A stretch of 64,000 nt of DNA. Source: Colocasia esculenta. Its lineage: Eukaryota; Streptophyta; Magnoliopsida; Alismatales; Araceae. Made by a program: the position numbers and the translations under genes. Shown piece by piece: positions 42,050-53,825 of this stretch. The notes under the pieces are model-generated. The model was not told the origin of the DNA. It did no database searches and saw only the letters and a program-made list of their open reading frames with translations. The stretch is taken from assembly GCA_014218235.1 (NCBI GenBank), contig CM024758.1, positions 98,493,698 to 98,557,697 of the forward strand, in the 5' to 3' direction. Position 1 is the first letter of the stretch; each line of letters begins with the position of its first letter.

Positions 42050-42840
42050 CAAAATCAATTCTTGTGCCAAGCCTAAAACGCGAATTTCAACGAAGATGTC
42101 AAAGTTACATCATTCGGCGAAGACAGAAGGGAGAGGTAGGTCTCACTTGCAAAATCTCCTGTTGAATCTTGAACAAAGTCAAAAAAGGCAAGATTCAGGA
42201 GGAATATGTCAATTAAGTCTCGAACCAAGTTAGAAACAGTAAATCTCGGGAGGAAGTATCAAGTTGAGCTTTGAGCAAAATCAGAAAGACATGTCTCAGG
42301 AGAAATTCTCAAAGTTACGCCATTGGATAAAGCCAAGAAGGCCAGTCTCATCCTCATAATCTCCCATCGCATCCTGAACAAAGCCAGAAAATCAAGATTC
42401 AGGAGGAAGATGACAAATCAAATCTGAGTAATGCCAAGAAGGCAAATCTTGGGAGAGATCAAATTCAACTCTGAGCAAAGTCAGAATGTCAAGGCTTAGG
42501 AGAGAATCTCAAATCAAATTGCTGAGCAAAGTCGAGAAGGCAAGTCTCAACGACCAAATGTCCAACCCAACCCTGAGCAAAGTCAGAATGGCAAGTCTCA
42601 GGAGGTAATATCAAATCAAGTCGTTGAACAAAGTCAGAAAGACAAGCCTCACCGACCATATTTCAAATTAAGCTAGTGAGCAAAGTCAGAAAGGCAAGCC
42701 TCACCAGCTGAATTTCCAATCAAATCCCAGTGAAGCCATGAAGGCAAATCTCCAAAGAATGTCATCAAGTTCAATCCTGAGCAAGTCAGAAAGACCAGAC
42801 TCGGACAAAGAAGATTGAAGTCATTTCCAAGCAAACGCCA
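42050..42840 (+). repeat. Hairpin array of the GCAAAGTCAGAAAGGCAAG type, element D
   Basis: About fourteen units of 45-60 bp. Clear stems include 42,163-42,197 (TGAATCTTG/CAAGATTCA, 9 bp) and a CCTGAG/CTCAGG unit near 42,570-42,605. Confidence 0.7.
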
Positions 42841-43245
42841 ATGGGCACTTCTTTAACGACACTCAACCATAGGGTTGACTCGGTGGAGCGGGTCCATGTC
42901 ACTTCTCTGATGTAATGTGTGCTCTCCTAAGTCCTCTCCTAGGGATTGAAAGATTGAGGAAAAATTCGAGAAGTGCAGGTCGATAGCTCAGCATGAGATG
43001 TGCAACAAAATTGGTCGTTGTGGAATGCGAAATTTTTCTCTCTTTTTAAAAAGTTCCCGATGCAATGTGGAGGCATGTGCATCTTGCGTGTGGGCGTGCC
43101 AGACTGTTTAAAATAAACAGACAAAGATTTTGTATTTGTGAGGTGCATCGGGTATAAACCCTGAGCCCTTGTTGGCATAAAAATTTGTCAAAACCCCATT
43201 TCCAGAAGTCCCAAAAGCTCCCCTATAATGGGGCATATGGGGGCC

Positions 43246-43253
43246 TATTTATA
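43246..43253 (-). promoter_or_regulatory. TATA box, LTR4
   Basis: TATAAATA on the minus strand within GCCTATAAATAGGCCCCC, the same words as LTR2. Confidence 0.6.
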
Positions 43254-43277
43254 GGCAAAAACCCCAAGCCCTCCCCC

Positions 43278-43676
43278 AACCGATGGTACCCTCTATCGGT
43301 TGGAGGGACAAATCTTCCTAATTGATGGTACCCTCCATCGGTTGAGGGGATCTCCCCCTAACCGATGGTACCCTCCATCGGTTGGAGGGACAAATCCCCC
43401 CAACCGATGGTACCCTCCATCTGTTGAGGGGATCTCTCCCTAACCGATGGTACCTTCCATCGGTTAGAGGGACAAATCCCCCCAACCGATGGTACCCTCC
43501 ATCGGTTATCTCCCCCTAACCGATGGAGGGTACCATCGGTTGGGGGGGAGATCCCCTCCAACTGATGGAGGGGACCATCGGTTGGAGGGGTAAATCCCCC
43601 AATCGATGGTACCTACCATCGGTTGAGGGGATCTCCCCCTAACCGATGGAGGGTACCATCGGTTAGGGGGGGGGGG
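43278..43676. repeat. Palindromic array, LTR4
   Basis: About nine units of roughly 48 bp with AACCGATGGTACC...CCATCGGTT. In the last units the centre switches to GAGGGTACC, so orientation alternates. Confidence 0.9.
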
Positions 43677-44319
43677 CACCTCCCATGCGCATTGTAAAGG
43701 GGGCCAACCCCTATAAAGCCCCATGCACCCCTAGGGGGCAAGGGGCTCTTTCCCCGGTTCCCTTGGGCTTCTCCCCTAAAATAAAAAGGGTTCTGTCTCC
43801 TTCAAAAAAATTCGAAAAAAAAGGAAAAGAGCTTTCTCTCCCAAAATCTTTTCACTTGTTCTCCAAGTTCTCTCGCTCAGTGTGAAGGTATCGGTTCTTC
43901 CCCTGCTCGGTGCGGAACATCCGACAAGCGTAAAGAAAAGGGAGATCACCCCATACGGCATCGACATCTCCTCCATCCCCCTCCATGCTGAGCTAGCCTC
44001 CATGGAGGGCCTCTCAAGGAAATCATAATGCGGTCCATACCCCCACATCGAGCAAGACTCTGTGGGTGTAATATCCTTCGGGGTTTAAATACCTTCCATA
44101 TCGAGCAAGACTCTATGGATACATGGTATTTAAATATCCTTGTTCTCGTACTCTAAATGCCTCTATATCGAGCAGGACTCTATGGGTATATGCATTTAGA
44201 TGCACATGTTTTCCCCGCCCCTCGAGCATGACTCCGGGATAGGTGAGTGTTGTGCTCGTATGGGTATGCGTCTTCTATAAAGACATACTCATATGCTCAC
44301 AACGTTGTGCTTATATGTA

Positions 44320-44860
44320 TATGTTTCTTAGAGGAGACTCTGCCCAAGCGAAGATTCTGTCCGAGAACATATCCATATAATCACAATCTCGTGCTCATGT
44401 GTATATGTTTTCTTAAGGAAACTCTGTTTAAGCGGAGGTTCTGCCCGAAAACATACTCATATGTTCACAACTCTGTGCTTATATGTATATATTTTCTAAA
44501 GGAAACTCTACTCAAGCGGAGGTTCTGCCGAAATTATATCCATATATTCACGTATATTGTGCTTATATGTATATATTTCCTAAAGGAAACTCTGCCCAAG
44601 CAGTGGTTCTGTCTAGAAACATATCCATGTATTCACAAGAAAAGTTGTGTTCATATGCGTGTGCTTTTTGAGAACAACTCTGCCTAAACGGAGGTTCTGC
44701 CGAAAATATATCCATATGTTCACGAATATATGTTCATGTGAATATGTCTTTTAAAGGAAACTCTGCCTAGCGGGGGTTCTGCCCAAAAGCATATTCATGT
44801 CCATAAATATATATGTACATATGTGCGTATTTCATGGGGACACTCTGTCTATACAGGGAC
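44320..44860. repeat. U3 repeats of LTR4 (AAACTCTGCCCAAGCGGAGG)
   Basis: About seven units of roughly 75 bp. Each has CTCTGCCCAAGCGGAGGTTC, CATATCCATATGTTCACAA-like and TTATATGTATAT parts. LTR2 (12,310-12,365) and the mosaic fragment (16,730-16,880) have one or two copies. Confidence 0.8.
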
Positions 44861-44870
44861 TCTCCCCTAA

Positions 44871-45650
44871 AAGTCAATACAATCATATGTCCATCAAATT
44901 CATACTCGTATATTTGCGCGATAACCTTGCCTATGCGGAGCGCTGCTCAAAAATCACAATATACTCAAACTACCAAATGAATTCACGGTGTTCACTTTCA
45001 AAATCATATATCAATCCTCTAAAAGGGGAACTCACACTCCTCTTCAAAATAAAATGTCCAAACACCAATAAATTCATGGTACACATTCGCATACTCCTCA
45101 AATTATATTTTAAAACTCGAAAGAAATCCATATTCCGTCTCAAACAAATCCTTTTCTCAAAACAAACATTCTTGATTTCAAAAATAAAATACCCCTCTTT
45201 AAAGGAACAAATCCTTTTTCTCAGTTAAAATTCATTTTGTCCGACAATAATAAAAAGGGAAAATATCGTATTACAGTTTCTAGAAAATGCATATTTCTTC
45301 GTCCTGCTATCAATGGTATTCGGGTGAAACTGATGTTAAAATAACATCAAGGGCTTTTAATCCGATGTAAGCAAAATATCGATTTCAATCGATGGAGACA
45401 GGGGTCCAGCACACGCTACCCTAATCGCCTGATGAATAAAAATCGCAGAACCCATAAAGTTCAAATTAAAACTGGCGCACTTGTCCATTCCATGGACATC
45501 AAACTTTCTCTCCGCACTGCGCGGATTCTTACTTCTGTCTGTTAGACAGGCTGGCACGCCCCGCATGCCATAGAAATAAATAACAAATCAAATCAGACTC
45601 AAACCTCCATATGAAACAATCAAAACGAAGGAATTTTCCGCGTGTCCACA
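44871..45650 (+). mobile_element. 5' LTR of element C (3' part)
   Basis: From 45,290 it aligns with the last 340 bp of B's LTR (GGTATTCGGGT, then GGGGTCCAGCACACGCTACC, then the U5 hairpin). It ends TGTCCACA at 45,650, directly before the primer-binding-like site. The start is not identifiable; 44,871-45,290 shows no repeats or genes. Confidence 0.6.
45535..45560 (+). promoter_or_regulatory. U5 stem-loop, LTR of element C
   Basis: CTGTCT (45,535-45,540), loop GTT, AGACAG (45,544-45,549), then GCTGGCACGCC. Compared with CTGTTT/AAACAG in A and B, one pair has changed on both sides. Confidence 0.7.
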
Positions 45651-45652
45651 GC

Positions 45653-45670
45653 TGGCACGCCCGGTGGGAC
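45653..45670 (+). other. Primer-binding-like site, element C
   Basis: TGGCACGCCCGGTGGGAC, identical to A's site. Confidence 0.85.
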
Positions 45671-45792
45671 CCCTTCTCACCATTCATAGCAAAAAAGGTC
45701 GAGATATATGCATTTTTTATGAAAATTCTAATACTGATGTTTTTCCTTGAAGGTACTCGGACAATAAAAAAGCAAACTTCAAATTGTTGGAG

Positions 45793-47150
45793 ATGTCCGT
45801 CACTTATGGACCGCTCGTCGTCAACAACCACGCCAGGTTCGGCTACCTGGCGACTCCGATTGTATTCGGAGATTTCCCAGCAATCGTCGGATCCCTTTAC
45901 TTCCTGGGGGTGGTTCCGGCCCAACAAGAGGAGGGTACAGCTCAAAAGTCTCCCTCCAACAAAGCAAGAAAGAAGATCGGCAGGAGCTGTGAGCATGTCA
46001 AAGCTCGTCCTGCTATCGTCAACAAGGGCACCCAAATGCCCTCAAAAGATGATGCTACCAAAGGGGTCAAGCCCCATCCAACTTAAATCCGGCTTACTCG
46101 GTCCGGGTAATCTTCTCTAAGATTATAGCTCCTGTCCCCTCACAACGGGGGCAAAACAAAAATTACAAAAATAAAAGGCCGTATGCTGCCACCTCAAGAT
46201 CCGGCAAGTCCATCATGGTCGGAAGCCTGCGGGTGCGGCTTGATGGAAGCCAACCTGTCATTCCTCCAATAATCCCTACCTCGAATCGCTTCTTAGTCCT
46301 GCGGTGGTTTCGAGGAAAACAAGAAGACTCCAAGGTGGAAGCTGACGTCAAGAAAAAGACCCAGCGGTCTGCCAAGCTCAAACAAATCTGGGTTCCCAAA
46401 AAGGAAGCCCAACAACTCAAGAAAACTCAAATAAATGCATCAAAAGTGGTCGGTAAGAGAAGTAATACCAAATATACTTCTCTTTAACATATTGAACCCA
46501 AGCACCTCAATGGACAAAAGAGAAAAGGGGTATACAAGAAATCAAACTATACTCCTCAAGGCCCGGAGAATATCCGGGTAGTCAAAGAAAACCCAATTCA
46601 ACAATTCAAACCTCGCATATCGGTCTTCGACCGTATATCGCGAATCTCAGTATTTGATAGGTTGGGGGCAATTCCTAATGCCAGTACCTGCTCGTCAAAA
46701 AGACGGCATGTCACCTGGGCAGCAGAGGAAAAACCCAAGCTCATAATCTTCTCATGCTACGCCTCTGGGAAGGACTCTGGCGAACCGGCGGAACAAATCG
46801 CGGAAGCCACTTCAAATATTCTCACTGAGGCTATTCATCCCAACACCAGACAATTTGTCAGAAGAAACCGCCAACTCGGTGGGCAAGCTGGGACGTCTGG
46901 TCAAGCTCCTACTCGTGTTGACTCTCAACACGAGGAATTCAAATCCCCTTCTTCGAAGAAACAAATGTTCAAATTGAAGAAGGTAGACTTCCTACCTCTA
47001 TTATCAACCCCGTCATCGACCTGCCTACAAGAGAAAATTTCCAAGCAATGTCGGATGACGACAAATATCAGGTGATGCAGCAGTGCCAATCTCAAATGGT
47101 TGCAGTCTTAAATAAAATGAGGCGATTGGCAACTTCAAGCCTTCGCATTC
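45793..47150 (+). pseudogene. ORF1 upstream of Gag, element C
   Basis: It starts with MSVTYGPLVVNNHARFGYLA (ATG at 45,793; an in-frame ATG at 45,784 would add MLE). Then come TPIVFGDFPAIVGSLYFLGV, a stop at 46,084, MVGSLRVRLDGSQPVIPP (46,215 on), IWVPKKEAQQLKKTQ, RISVFDR-type sequence and IIFSCYASGKDSG. Frames change several times. The blocks that survive are those shared by A and B, so these were under constraint when the elements were active. Confidence 0.65.
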
Positions 47151-47195
47151 TATGGAGCCAGTCTCTACTCTAAAATCAACAAAGTCAGCATCCGG

Positions 47196-47830
47196 ATGGG
47201 TCCCCCCGACAAATCATCCGGCGGCTTCTACAAGTGGTCTTCTTCCTCAAGCTACGGGTCAGATATTACTGATCCATCTAATATTATGCCTCCTCAAACA
47301 AGAGCAATTCAAGATGCTGCCATGCAAAGGCATATGATACAAACAATAATTGAAGATATATTCGCTCAACAGGGCGAAGGCATCCAGGTTACGGACTTAT
47401 ATTCTGTTCCGTACCCGATACATCATCAATTCAAGAAGCTGCCACAGGCGTGCCCTAAAGTCCCAAAACTACAAAAGTTTGATGGACACGGTCACCTCTG
47501 GAACATGTGGCACATTATACCACTGCCATGGGTGAGCTCGCCTTCGACGAATCATATCTTCTCAGATATTTCGCAACTTCCTTGACTGGAGTTGCGTTCC
47601 AATGGTATTCGAAGCTCAAGTCCAACTCAGTTGCTGATTGGGCTGATCTGCAAAAGAAGTTCATCAACCATTTCCAAACGGCTGAAAGGAAAGTCTATCT
47701 TTCCGAGCTATGTTCCCTCAAACAAAAGAAAGGGGAATCGGCAATTGACTTCATCAAGAGGTGGAGAGAGTTTAGCATGAAATGCAACAACCCTTCTGCT
47801 CAAGAAGATGCAATCACCATCTGCTGAAGA
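47196..47830 (+). pseudogene. Gag capsid-type domain, element C
   Basis: MIQTIIEDIFAQQGEGIQVT, LYSVPYPIHHQFKKLPQACP, then after a frame change LRYFATSLTGVAFQWYSKLK, WADLQKKFINHFQTAERKVY and AIDFIKRWREFSMKCNNPSA. A TGA replaces a codon at 47,825 (ITIC*RGL). Retrotransposon gag family. Confidence 0.9.
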
Positions 47831-49060
47831 GGCCTCATAGCGACAATCAATGAGAAACTCTTGGGGGCAAATATCAAGAGTTTCGATCAATTAAATTCTA
47901 TTATAGCAGAAGTCGAGATGTTTTTAGCCGAACAAATGGCTCACACATCTCATAAAGGCAAGCTCCCCAAAGAGCGCAACCAGCCAACAAAAGAGGTCAA
48001 CGTCATTGACTTCTTGCCTGGCAATGAAGCAAAGGGGGTAGTAATCTCTGCCGCCCCGAAGAAGAAATCAGAACAAAAAATGACGGTGCCAACATTGGCG
48101 GAGCGCATGAAGGCTCCCTATTCCTTTAAAAAGGAGCTTACTAAGAAGCTTTTTGATCTCTGCTTCGACAATCAATTACTGCCAGAACCAAAGAAGCCGG
48201 TAGATGTCAGCAAGATCAATCAGCCCAACTATTGCCTGTATCACCGTATGGTGGGGCATGCAATTGAAGATTGCTGTGTCTTCAAAAATGAGGCCCAGAA
48301 GATGATTCAAAATGGCCTCATATCTATGCAAAGCGGTCTGGTCGACCCTCCTCAACCTCATGCTTGGGATCGGCCAGAGCAATCAATCAATGTCATACAT
48401 ACGGCAGAGCCCGCTACAAGCTCAAATAATCCTGAGGCCGATCCTTCATGTGACCCACCTCAAGATAATTCAGGAGCTCATTCTCCGCCAAGATCCAGGC
48501 ACCAAGCCACATGAAAAGCAATGAGGAAAGTCCAAAAGCAACTCCAGCAATTACAACAAGGCCAGCAAGAGTTGCGACAAATCATGCAAAGTGTGGATAG
48601 ACGTCAGGATACTCCCACTCAGCTCCACAAACTGCCCCTATTCATACACAAGCACATTCGGAGCTGCCTCCCATGTCGCCATATGCAGACTCAATCGGGT
48701 GGCTATCTGAAGGTCCTCCAACTCCCGTCGAGCCGGCAAGGTTATATTCTTTCCCTCGACGTCAAACATTATCACTCTTCCGACTATGCCTGTGATTCGG
48801 ATGGATGGATTATCTCGCTCCAGCAGACATATTATCCAATTACTGTCCATATCATCAAATGACGGCCACGTCATTGAAGACTGCATAAACTTCAAAGATG
48901 ACGTGAAAATCTGATCGGACAAGGATAATGACCTGGGTAATTCTTTGGTCAACCCTCCACAACCTCATACTCACAGCCGCCGAATGGGCCATCCAACTCT
49001 GGGTCCCACTCGGTGAATGTTATTAGTGCATCATCATCCTCTGGTCATCCTGAGTCAGAG
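47831..49060 (+). pseudogene. Gag C-terminal region with zinc-knuckles 1 and 2, element C
   Basis: 217 codons are open (47,861-48,514). Knuckle 1 is CLYHRMVGHAIEDC (48,233-48,274), followed by GLVDPPQPHAWDRPEQSINV. A helical QKQLQQLQQGQQELRQIM segment follows at 48,525 on. Knuckle 2 begins CPYHQM near 48,846, and a frameshift separates it from HVIEDC. Confidence 0.78.
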
Positions 49061-49086
49061 GAGGAGCTGCCAACTCCAATCCATAT

Positions 49087-50400
49087 TTGTCCAGTCGATG
49101 GTATATGAACTGGCATCCTCTGCATCAGCGCTCATTTGCCGAAGAGAATATCAAGCTCATATTTGATAATCTCATAAGGCAAAAGCTAATCAAGGTGCAT
49201 GAACCAGCGCCTTATATCTCTGAAAGTGAAAAGGAGCTGCATGACTACTGTGAATTCCATTCTAGAGCTATGCATCCCACTAAAGACTGTTCGGAGCTCC
49301 GTGACCTGATCCGAACATATATTCAAGAGGGAATAATTGATCAATATGGAAACTTCCTCGCGTCAACACACTTTGGTGAGGCGTCACAACAAATACATGA
49401 TCCAAGTCCAGCCTATCAAGAGCAATATCAAGATATATATGAATACCCACTCTCAACTGGCCTATGGACGAAGCGAGTGCAAGGACAAAATAGAAAAGCG
49501 CAAAGCTGCCATTCTGCGATATAGAAATCAAATACCAGAAGAAGCTGTGGCGGAGCCAATCTCGCAACAAGCAGAGGAGTTCGTGGATGATTACTACCAA
49601 CTCCCACCTGAAATTGCTGAAGAAGCAATTAATTCAACCTTCGAGGCACAAGCCTTAGAAGGTGGATGGGCCACTGTGGGCCCTCGAAAATCGCCCTCGA
49701 AAATCAACCAACTCCAAAAAGTCCAAGAAATCCACAACAAAAGGCGGCTCTAGCAAAAGGAGTGTCTCCGAGCCATCTCTAGAGCAAGAAGCCATGATTT
49801 CGGCTGAAGCCTTGCAAATGAAGAATAGGGAAAGAATTAGAAGAAGAAATAAAAAAAGAAGAATGAAAAAGCAAATGAAGCGCGTTGCTGCTGCGGAAGC
49901 TCCTCAAGAACCAACTCCTGTCCAGAAGCTGATTGATGAGCTAGAAGAATATATATCTCCCAGGCCTTCTGATAAAGCTACACTTGACCAATATATTCCA
50001 TGGGAGGAGATAGAGCGAAAAAACCGGCTCCGGAATTGGCTCTGTCAAGTCCAGCAAGAAGCTCTAGAAGGAGAGGAGTTTCCTCTCTCATTAAGATTGA
50101 TATTCTTCAATGAAGGTGAAGAAATCACCATAGAAAAGTTGGACCGCATGTTCAACTCCTTCACCTGCAACATGGTATTCGTACCTCCACCTAAGGAGCT
50201 GCAAGGCTCCCCAAGTGATACTACCATACAAATTGAAGACAAGCCAACGACGCTGACATACCGGCGGTGGTAGGTAGCACAAAGCAACATCTACTACTAC
50301 CAAAAAGCCTGATATCACAAGTTCAAACAAAGTAATACTCTTTCGTGGCGAAGAATCAAGACCTCTGCTTGAAATTGAAATTCAAGCAGATTCCTATATC
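49087..50400 (+). pseudogene. Gag zinc-knuckle 3 and conserved spacer modules, element C
   Basis: Knuckle 3, CEFHSRAMHPTKDC (49,249-49,290), is intact and followed by LRDLIRTYIQEGIIDQYGN. Then come YQLPPEIAEEAINSTFEAQA, a strongly basic helix (RRRNKKRRMKKQMKRV), QYIPWEEIERKNRLRNWLCQ, ITIEKLDRMFNSFTCNM and FRGEESRPLLEIEIQ-like residues. Only one copy of the module that is doubled in A and B is present. Confidence 0.7.
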
Positions 50401-50559
50401 TTCGACCCCTAAGATGAAGAAGAGGGGTTGCCCAATACAGCTTCTCATCCAAAGAATGAGGGCCAAAGTCCATATGCCTCGTCAAATGAGCCAGACAACG
50501 CTCCTCTCTCGCAAAATGAAAGCCATCAACTTCCCTCTCTCAAAAGGGGTCTGTTAAGC

Positions 50560-51203
50560 CAAAGGAGTTGTCTGAATCCTTGATTGGGGGATCTTCCCCA
50601 TTGGACCAGACACGCGCCGAGGCTGATGACAAAATTCTTCAGCAACTAAAATCACTCCCCGTCAATATCACTGTCTGGGAAGCAATTGCTTGGAGCAAAG
50701 ACTTGATAGAAACTCTCGTCAAATACTCCAAGACCAGAAACCTATGAACTCATATGGCTGATCTTCAAGTTCAAGCATATGAAGCATTGGCAGCAAATGT
50801 CACCTTCACAGATGAAGATATGCTGCTATCCTCCCCATGCCACAATCGTCTTTTATATATGAAAGGACATGTCAATTGCAACAAATTAAATCGGATTCTG
50901 GTCGATCCGGGGGCATCCATCAACTTAATGCCTTATAAAACCTTTGAATCCCTACATCTCATGCCTTATATGCCGCAGGTAAGAGATGTACGGATCACTG
51001 GTTTCAACCAAGACTCAGAAGAAGCCATCAGAAGAGTCACCGTCGACCTAACTCTAGGTGACTTCATCACCAAGGTGACCTTCTACATTATTGATGCTGA
51101 TACAACATACAGAATATTGCTCGGGAGGCCTTGGCTACATGAAAATTGGGTCATCCCATCAACACTACATCAGTGCATCAAATATGTAAAAGAAGGAAAG
51201 TAG
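50560..51203 (+). pseudogene. Aspartic protease, element C
   Basis: ITVWEAIAWSKDL, then 150 open codons from 50,754 with RILVDPGASINLMPYKTFES, RITGFNQDSEEAIRRVTVDL and YRILLGRPWLHENWVIPSTL. The catalytic DPGAS is intact. A stop at 51,201 (KEGK*HTV) follows. Confidence 0.85.
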
Positions 51204-52066
51204 CATACAGTCTTTGCTGATCAAGCCCCGTTTCGGGAAGATGAATGCAACCTAACTGATGCCCTCCTATATCTTGGAGGACCAATTCTTCAACCCCCTA
51301 CCCGATCAAAAGGGAAGGGTTAAAAAACTGGATGCTCAGATGAAGATAGTGAGACCGGCGAGCTTTTTGTAATAAGCAAGGGCCTTGCCGAGCTCCACAC
51401 AAAGAATTCCCGAAGCAAATCAACCCGCCCAGAAAGGCGAAGCATCAATTATGAGGCCGATCATGTTAGTCAAGCCATCAACCAGAGTATTCCTCTTCCT
51501 CCTAACTGCATGCAAATTTACTCCCCAAGGCAAGATCAAATGGTCTGGCGATTGAAAACATTCGTCGTTACTTATCAAAGAAAAGAAGAGAAGAAGAATG
51601 CTAGAAAGGCAGCAAAGCCAATTCTCTTTTATAAAGGGGAGCCAATACCTCAAGCATCTCCAGAAGATGATTTCGGTTGGGAAAATAAACCCAATAATCA
51701 TCTTGAGCCAATACAAGAAATGACTGATATGCCAGAAAATATCAAAGAAATGTGCAAGAAGCAAAATATCCCTCAGGTGCAAAATGCCTCCCGACGGGAT
51801 TTCTTCACGCAATTATGGGAACCTTCCCAAGTGCGAGGACAACCTCCATTCTCCAAGAAAGATACAAGAGGGCTAGGTTATGATACCGAGTCCTTCTTCA
51901 CAGTCAATGTTGTTGGGCTATCGCCGGAGACCTGCAATGCAAAAAGCAGTCAAGAATCCTCCAACTCCAACTCCCAAGAAGATATTGCCTCCCCCACAAG
52001 GGACTATCAAATGAAGAATCGCTAGAAGAATCTGACGAGCAATCCTCACCAACAAATTATGAAGAT
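51204..52066 (+). pseudogene. Pol linker between protease and RT, element C
   Basis: Blocks matching B are FADQAPFREDECNLTDALLY, SINYEADHVSQAINQSI-like sequence, DQMVWRLKTFVVTYQR, ILFYKGEPIPQASPEDDFGW, EMTDMPENIKEMCKKQ and RRDFFTQLWEP, then a serine-rich end. Confidence 0.62.
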
Positions 52067-52921
52067 ATGAATTTCTATGAGGTCCACGTCGCCAATTCTG
52101 ACGACGAAGAAGACTTCGTGGATCTGCAACCGCTCAGCTCCTCAAGAATTGAAGATGGCGGACAAGCCACTATTGATGAATTAATCGAGCTCAATCTCGG
52201 GGATCAAGAAAAACCCCGACTAATCTTTATCAGCGCCCTTCTTGATGAACAAGAAGACAGTCTTATCAAACTCTCCTGCTGGAATTCCAAGATTGCTTTG
52301 CTTGGAATTACAAAGAAATGCCCGGGCTGGAGCCATCAGTTGCCGAGCGTGAATTATCCATACTTCATACAGCCAAGCCTGTCAAATAGTCCCAAAGGCG
52401 TATGCGGCATGAGCTGGAGCTTAAAGTAAATGCTGAAGTCGACAAACTCTCTGAAGTAGACTTCATCGAGCCATGCATATATCCAATCTGGCTCGCCAAT
52501 ATTGTTCCAGTGAAGAAGAAAAATGGCCAAGTCCGAATATGCATCGATTATGGGGACTTGAACAAAGCTTGTCCCAAAGATGATTTCCCAGTTCCAATCA
52601 CAGAAACCATGGTGGACATGACCACCGGCCATGAAGCTTTATCCTTTATGGACGGGTCTTCAGGTTATAACCAGATCCAGATGGCGATCAAAGACAAAGA
52701 TCATACTGCTTTTAGATCACCCAAAGGTATCTTCAACTACAAAAGGATGCCCTTTGGCTTGAAGAATGCAGGAGCCACATATTAAAGAGGCATGACAAAG
52801 ATATTCAATGAAATGATCCATATGTGGTCGAATGCTATGGATGACTTAGTCGTCAAACACAAAAACGGGAAGACCATCTATCTGATCTTCATTGTGTTTT
52901 TGAAAGACTTCGTCAATACAA
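52067..52921 (+). pseudogene. Reverse transcriptase, element C
   Basis: DSDDEEDFVDLQPL, ATIDELIELNLGDQEKP, then after frame changes NIVPVKKKNGQVRICIDYGD, DLNKACPKDDFPVPITETMV, LSFMDGSSGYNQI and RMPFGLKNAGATY, where a TAA stands (52,783). The active site is damaged: near 52,833-52,842 two bases are missing compared with TGC-TAY-ATG-GAT-GAY, which breaks the frame inside YMDD. Confidence 0.9.
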
Positions 52922-53541
52922 TTGAAAATGAACCCCATGAAATGTGCATTCGTGGTTTCAAGCGGCAAATTCCTGGGATTCGTCGTCAAATATCGGGGAA
53001 TAGAAATAGACCCCGACAGAATCAAGGCAATCCAGCAACTGCCATCTCCTCAAAATCTGACCGAGCTAAGGTCATTCCAAGAAAAATTAGCCTATATCAG
53101 GCGATTCATCTCTAATCTCTCAGGAAGGTGCATGCCCTTCGGCAAACTAATGAAGAAAGATGCTCCCTTCATCTGGGTTCAAGAATGCCAAGCTGCCTTC
53201 GAGCAAATAAAAGCATATCTCCTCACTCCACCAGTGTTGGGAGCACCAGTTATTGGAAAGCCTCTCATACTTTATATTGCGGCTATAGACTCCTCTTTGG
53301 GAGCTCCATTAGCACAAACAAATGAAGAAGGCAAGGAGCAACCCCTATACTATCTCAGCAGAAAGTTGATCGGTCCAGAACTCCGATATGCTCCAATGGA
53401 GAAAGTCTGCCTAGCACTGGTATTTGCCGTCAAGAAATTGAGGCATTATCTGCTGGCTCATGAAGTCAAACTCATCTCCAAGTATGATCCTCTCAAATAT
53501 CTGTTGAGACAACCCGTATTGGCAGGAAGACTCGGGAAATG
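52922..53541 (+). pseudogene. RT connection and RNase H, element C (cut by element E)
   Basis: Open from 52,922: KFLGFVVKYRGIEIDPDRIK, FQEKLAYIRRFISNLSGRCM, FIWVQECQAAFEQIKAYLLT, KPLILYIAAIDSSLGAPLAQ, YYLSRKLIGPELRYAPMEKV and LRHYLLAHEVKLISKYDPLK. It stops at RLGK where E's LTR begins, so this is an insertion break, not decay. Confidence 0.92.
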
Positions 53542-53825
53542 TGATGATCCAACTGTCCCCATATAATTTATACAAATTATCTATCTATTTTGGTGATTAA
53601 CAAAACTATGATAAATGTTACTAACACATTTTCTGTGAAGTCTAAGCACATGAAATAAACCAAGGGAAAACAAGCCAATCAAGTAAGTATTTATCACACT
53701 ACAACAATGTGAGTTCAAAGCATCAATATTTGTCTAAGTACACATCGATTTCCACTATAGGTCATAACGATTTCTATAGAGCTATAACGATTTCCTTAGT
53801 TCCATAATGATTTCATACTTACAAG

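Larger units (their letters stand above)
40628..43018 (+). mobile_element. Element D: 3' spacer of an older Tat-type element
   Basis: It continues the repeat interrupted at 17,101 and has the same three kinds of hairpins as B's spacer: the AAACC...GGT type (40,640-41,650), one four-hairpin cassette (40,790-41,005) and the GCAAAGTCAGAAAGGCAAG type (42,050-42,840). The stretch 42,850-43,018 shows nothing recognisable. No coding domain of D is in the window. Confidence 0.7.
43019..44870 (-). mobile_element. LTR4, minus-strand LTR related to LTR2
   Basis: On the minus strand it ends CATTCCACA at 43,019, preceded by the U5 hairpin (43,104-43,120) and CTGGCACGCCC. Upstream come a TATA box (43,246-43,253), the palindromic array, the CATCGAGCAAGACTC repeats and repeats of AAACTCTGCCCAAGCGGAGG. 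No primer-binding site follows, so it is probably a solo or 3' LTR. Its start is not clear; 44,870 is where the repeats fade. Confidence 0.6.
44871..53541 (+). mobile_element. Element C: diverged Tat-type Ty3/Gypsy retrotransposon, 5' part
   Basis: The order is LTR, primer-binding-like site, ORF1, Gag, PR, RT and RNase H, colinear with B but clearly more diverged and more AT-rich. It is cut at 53,541 by Copia element E; the remainder would lie beyond the window. Confidence 0.88.

Noticed and set aside
43019..45650. A single LTR of element C spanning the whole interval
   Set aside because: Both ends look like U5 ends in opposite orientation (TGTGGA...TCCACA), and the TATA box and repeats in the left part face left. 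Two LTRs placed head to head explain it better.
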